Shown here: positions 33,300 to 35,443 of the stretch, piece by piece
How positions within the stretch are numbered: the stretch's first letter is position 1
Layout: each line of letters opens with the position of its first letter
Assembly: GCA_022560025.1 (NCBI GenBank)
Contig: JAFISE010000254.1
Coordinates: 1-35,443, forward strand
Direction: 5' to 3'
DNA: 35,443 nucleotides
Source: Stagonosporopsis chrysanthemi
Lineage: Eukaryota; Ascomycota; Dothideomycetes; Pleosporales; Didymellaceae
Translations under genes and position numbers: made by a program
The notes under the pieces: model-generated
Seen by the model: only the letters and a program-made list of their open reading frames with translations
Databases searched by the model: none
Told to the model about the DNA's origin: nothing

Positions 33300-34386
33300 C
33301 CTTGTCCCTAGATTCTAATTGTTTAGGATCTTCTATAAGGCGTTCTAGATCTCTAGTAAGTACTTCCTACTTACTGTTATTAGTGTTGTTGCTAGTAAGC
33401 ATGTTAAGTTGCTACATTACTTTGTTCTTGCTTTAGCAATCTCTAGCAAAGTGTTCTACTTTGCTACATGTATAACAAGTTACTAAAGACTTGTTCTTTC
33501 TTTAACTACTCTTGTCCTTCTTGTTCTACTTCTCTAGTCCTTTGTTAAGGTTAGAGAGGTCTATTGCCTCTTAGCTATAGAAACTACTGTTAGTACTGTT
33601 ATAGACCCTTTGTAAGGTATTAGGCGTGTAGCATCTGCCTTGTTGTCTATAACAGTTGTTGTTTCTCTATTAGTTCTTAGGGGCATAGGGCGTAAGAGTA
33701 GTTCTAGAACGTAGATTGTTCTTAAGTTCTTTAGCTAGTTTAAAGAGTTAAATATTAATCTTAATAGACTTGTTAACTAATTTGTTAAATATATTAAGTA
33801 TAACACTAGTGTACATAAGTTCCTCCTTAACCTTTAGTTTAAGGCCCTAGTAGAACAACGTTATAAGTGCTGTGTTGTTAAATCTAGTTATAGTTACAAG
33901 CTGTTAAAATTCTGTAGCATAGTCTGTAACTGCTGCTAACTGCCTAAGACGTTAAATATTGCGTCTAGCAAGAACAGGTTTGTTAAGTACTCTAAATACT
34001 TAGCAAATTTGTTCTTTAAATAGATTAAAGTCTTTAATCTATACATTAATATTACTAGAGTCTTTGTTTATATTATAGTAACGTTAGATAAAAGGTTTAA
34101 TCTAAGTAAACGCTTAATTCTTTATAAAGGTTGCTGCAAAGGTAACTTATTTGTTAGCAGGAATGCAATCTCCTTAGAATATAAAGAAGAGGTTAAACTT
34201 TATAAGCTAGTCTTCTAGTTTAGCGCAGGTGCTATTAAATAACTTTAGCTTAGGAACTAGGTACACGCTTGTAGTAAGGGGAGCCTAAGTTTTAACTTCT
34301 TTAGCTATGTTGTAGTTATTGTTAGCACGTCTGCGTAACAAGTTAGAGTTAGTAAGAGTAGCACAAGTTCTTAAAGTAGTAGACAT
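33300..34386 (-). pseudogene. B gag remnant with intact CCHC zinc knuckle
   Basis: Starts with ATG at 34386-34384, 17 bp after the 5' LTR (MSTTLRTCATLTNSN), and reads as a typical Ty3 gag: a segment resembling FxGDRxxFxxW, then RLRQLAAVTDYATEFQQL, near 33950-33890. The zinc knuckle at 33436-33477 is intact: CYTCSKVEHFARDC (C-x2-C-x4-H-x4-C). TAG/TAA interruptions match lost Gln and Trp. The knuckle's survival fits the RIP context seen here, since TGT and TGC codons lie outside the preferred TGA/TGG contexts. Confidence 0.8.
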
Positions 34387-34403
34387 CTTGTAAGTGTTTA
34401 AAA

Positions 34404-34925
34404 TATTAAGGTTGTACTTTAAGCAAAGCTTATAAGTACTTGTTAATTAGTTCTTAAGAATAAATACAGTTACAAGAGGTTTGTAAGGCTAGCAGTAAAG
34501 AGTATAGATATAATCTGTCTGTCTTAAAAGCTAAGGGTAATAATAAGTAGTACAGAGTAGACTGTCTAGCTTAAAGGTTAGGTTAAGATCTAATAACAAA
34601 GATTGTTACTTAGGTTAAACACAAACTCTAATAGTTGTGTTCCTATGTTGCTATATACTAAGGAGATATACAGAGTAATTAGTAGTGTTAGACTACTAAT
34701 TACAGTAATTATTAATTATACTAATTATTAATTAGGCTAATTACTAATTGTACTAATTGCGCTAAGCCTAATTATATTACGTGATTGCTTGTGCTTTTGT
34801 TGTACTAATAACTGCTAACCTTTACAATGTTTGTTAACATGTAATACTTTAACCTGTATAGGTTAACTATACTATATTGCCTTGTAATTATTTCTGTACG
34901 TTTAGTGTTCCTAGGGATTGTAACA
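34404..34925 (-). repeat. 5' LTR of B (522 bp) with internal hairpin
   Basis: Begins TATTAAGG (TG mutated to TA) and ends GATTGTAACA. The same 12-bp-stem inverted repeat is at 34675-34703. It is more mutated than the left copy: TCA to TTA and GCAG to GTAA changes are visible in the first 120 bp. Confidence 0.9.
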
Positions 34926-35443
34926 GATAGCTAATAGACTCTGTTTAAGCTTTTTAAAGCTAGCCTAGCAGTCTAGAGTCTATTTAAAGGTATTTAACAG
35001 ACTCTATAATATAATTAAAGGTTTTACTACTTAAGAGAACTTAGGTATAAATTGTTAATAGAAACTAGTAAAGCTTAAGAATAATTTTATACCTATTATA
35101 GTTGTAAATAGCTTCTAGTCTGCTAAAACTTGTACTTTCTAAGAATCTACCTTAATACCTTTGTTTATAAGGATATACTTAAGGTACTAAGTATAAATTA
35201 TATAGGATTTACTTTTCTTAATATTAACTTATAAGCTTACAGAGTAAAGATATTCTAGAACCTTTTTAATATATGTCTAGTAAGTCTAAGCATCTTTAAA
35301 GTAGATAAGAATATTGTCTAAGTAAGTAATATAGAAGTTATCTAAGTAGTTAATTAGAATATTATTTATATAGTATTAGTATGTAGCAAGGCTATTATAT
35401 AAACTAAATAGAAAGACTTTGCACTTATATATACTAGAATATA

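Larger units (their letters stand above)
27943..34925 (-). mobile_element. Complete gypsy element B (6983 bp), inserted in A1
   Basis: Direct LTRs of 522 bp each (27943-28464 and 34404-34925), starting TGTTAAGGTT and ending GATTGTAACA, flanked by GATAG at 27938-27942 and 34926-34930. A1 sequence resumes seamlessly after the right copy. The coding strand is minus, so the right LTR is the 5' LTR; gag begins 17 bp inside it. RT, RNase H and integrase are readable, and an antisense Cys-rich coiled-coil frame lies beside the 3' LTR. B retains more C and G and more intact motifs than A, so it may be younger or less often hit by RIP. Its LTRs differ from each other almost only by transitions. Confidence 0.92.
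17030..35443 (-). mobile_element. Gypsy element A1 (outer host of the nest), runs past window end
   Basis: A1 consists of 17030-20448, 27680-27942 and 34926-35443, interrupted by A2 and by B. Joined in that order, its sequence aligns with A2 in reverse complement: 20330-20443 matches A2 around 24283-24390, 27685-27937 matches A2 around 24015-24260, and 34931-35443 matches A2 down to its RT near 23510. It therefore codes on the minus strand, with its 3' LTR at 17030-17307; its 5' LTR lies beyond the window. RIP stops abound. The base pairs next to the LTR at 17025-17029 are ACTTG; the partner duplication is not visible. Confidence 0.88.

Noticed and set aside
1..35443. CRISPR arrays, bacterial operons, tRNA or rRNA genes, secondary-metabolite cluster
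   Set aside because: No regular spacer-repeat pattern, no cloverleaf or rRNA motif recognised, and the island genes do not form a biosynthetic set.

Overview
ORGANISM. The window looks like a filamentous ascomycete, most likely a dothideomycete (Pleosporales-type). The genes have short 47-55 bp introns with GT..AG ends. They sit in a small GC-balanced island between long AT-rich blocks of retrotransposons wrecked by repeat-induced point mutation (RIP). The species cannot be named from the sequence alone.

LAYOUT. (1) About 1-8475: RIP-degraded block with an internally deleted Ty3/gypsy remnant (plus strand, RT and RNase H still readable), a short TRIM-like element with 139-bp terminal repeats, a pyrimidine-rich degenerate repeat, and two inverted solo LTRs of family 'A', each flanked by CTAAG. 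(2) About 8475-14905: gene island. It holds a four-TM DUF7598-type membrane protein (+), a COA1-type cytochrome oxidase assembly factor (-), a stress-type short-chain dehydrogenase (-) and a small very basic protein (+). All introns were resolved by hand. A possible 3' fragment of a fifth gene lies at the right edge. (3) About 14905-35443: a nest of retroelements. A Ty1/copia body (minus) abuts gypsy element A1 (coding minus), which runs off the right end. A1 is interrupted by a complete second A element (A2, coding plus, 7231 bp, TSD GTTAA) and by a complete element of another gypsy family (B, coding minus, 6983 bp, 522-bp LTRs, TSD GATAG).

MAIN OBSERVATIONS. Both gypsy families, A (two copies) and B, carry between integrase and 3' LTR a degraded reading frame on the strand OPPOSITE to gag-pol, encoding a coiled-coil protein. 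In B it is preceded by a cysteine-rich, zinc-binding-like segment. Second, the RIP pattern appears context dependent: TCA/CCA (and TGA/TGG) are almost gone from the AT blocks while ACA/GCA (and TGC/TGT) remain common, and the island does not show this.

HOW THE GENES RELATE. The island genes look like ordinary housekeeping or stress genes, not a metabolic cluster: mitochondrial complex IV assembly, a cytosolic oxidoreductase, a membrane protein and a small basic protein. The DUF7598 gene and COA1 converge, COA1 and the SDR are in tandem, and the SDR and the small basic gene diverge from a 1.1-kb intergenic region. The retroelements are all inactive by sequence (many TAG/TAA in gag-pol).
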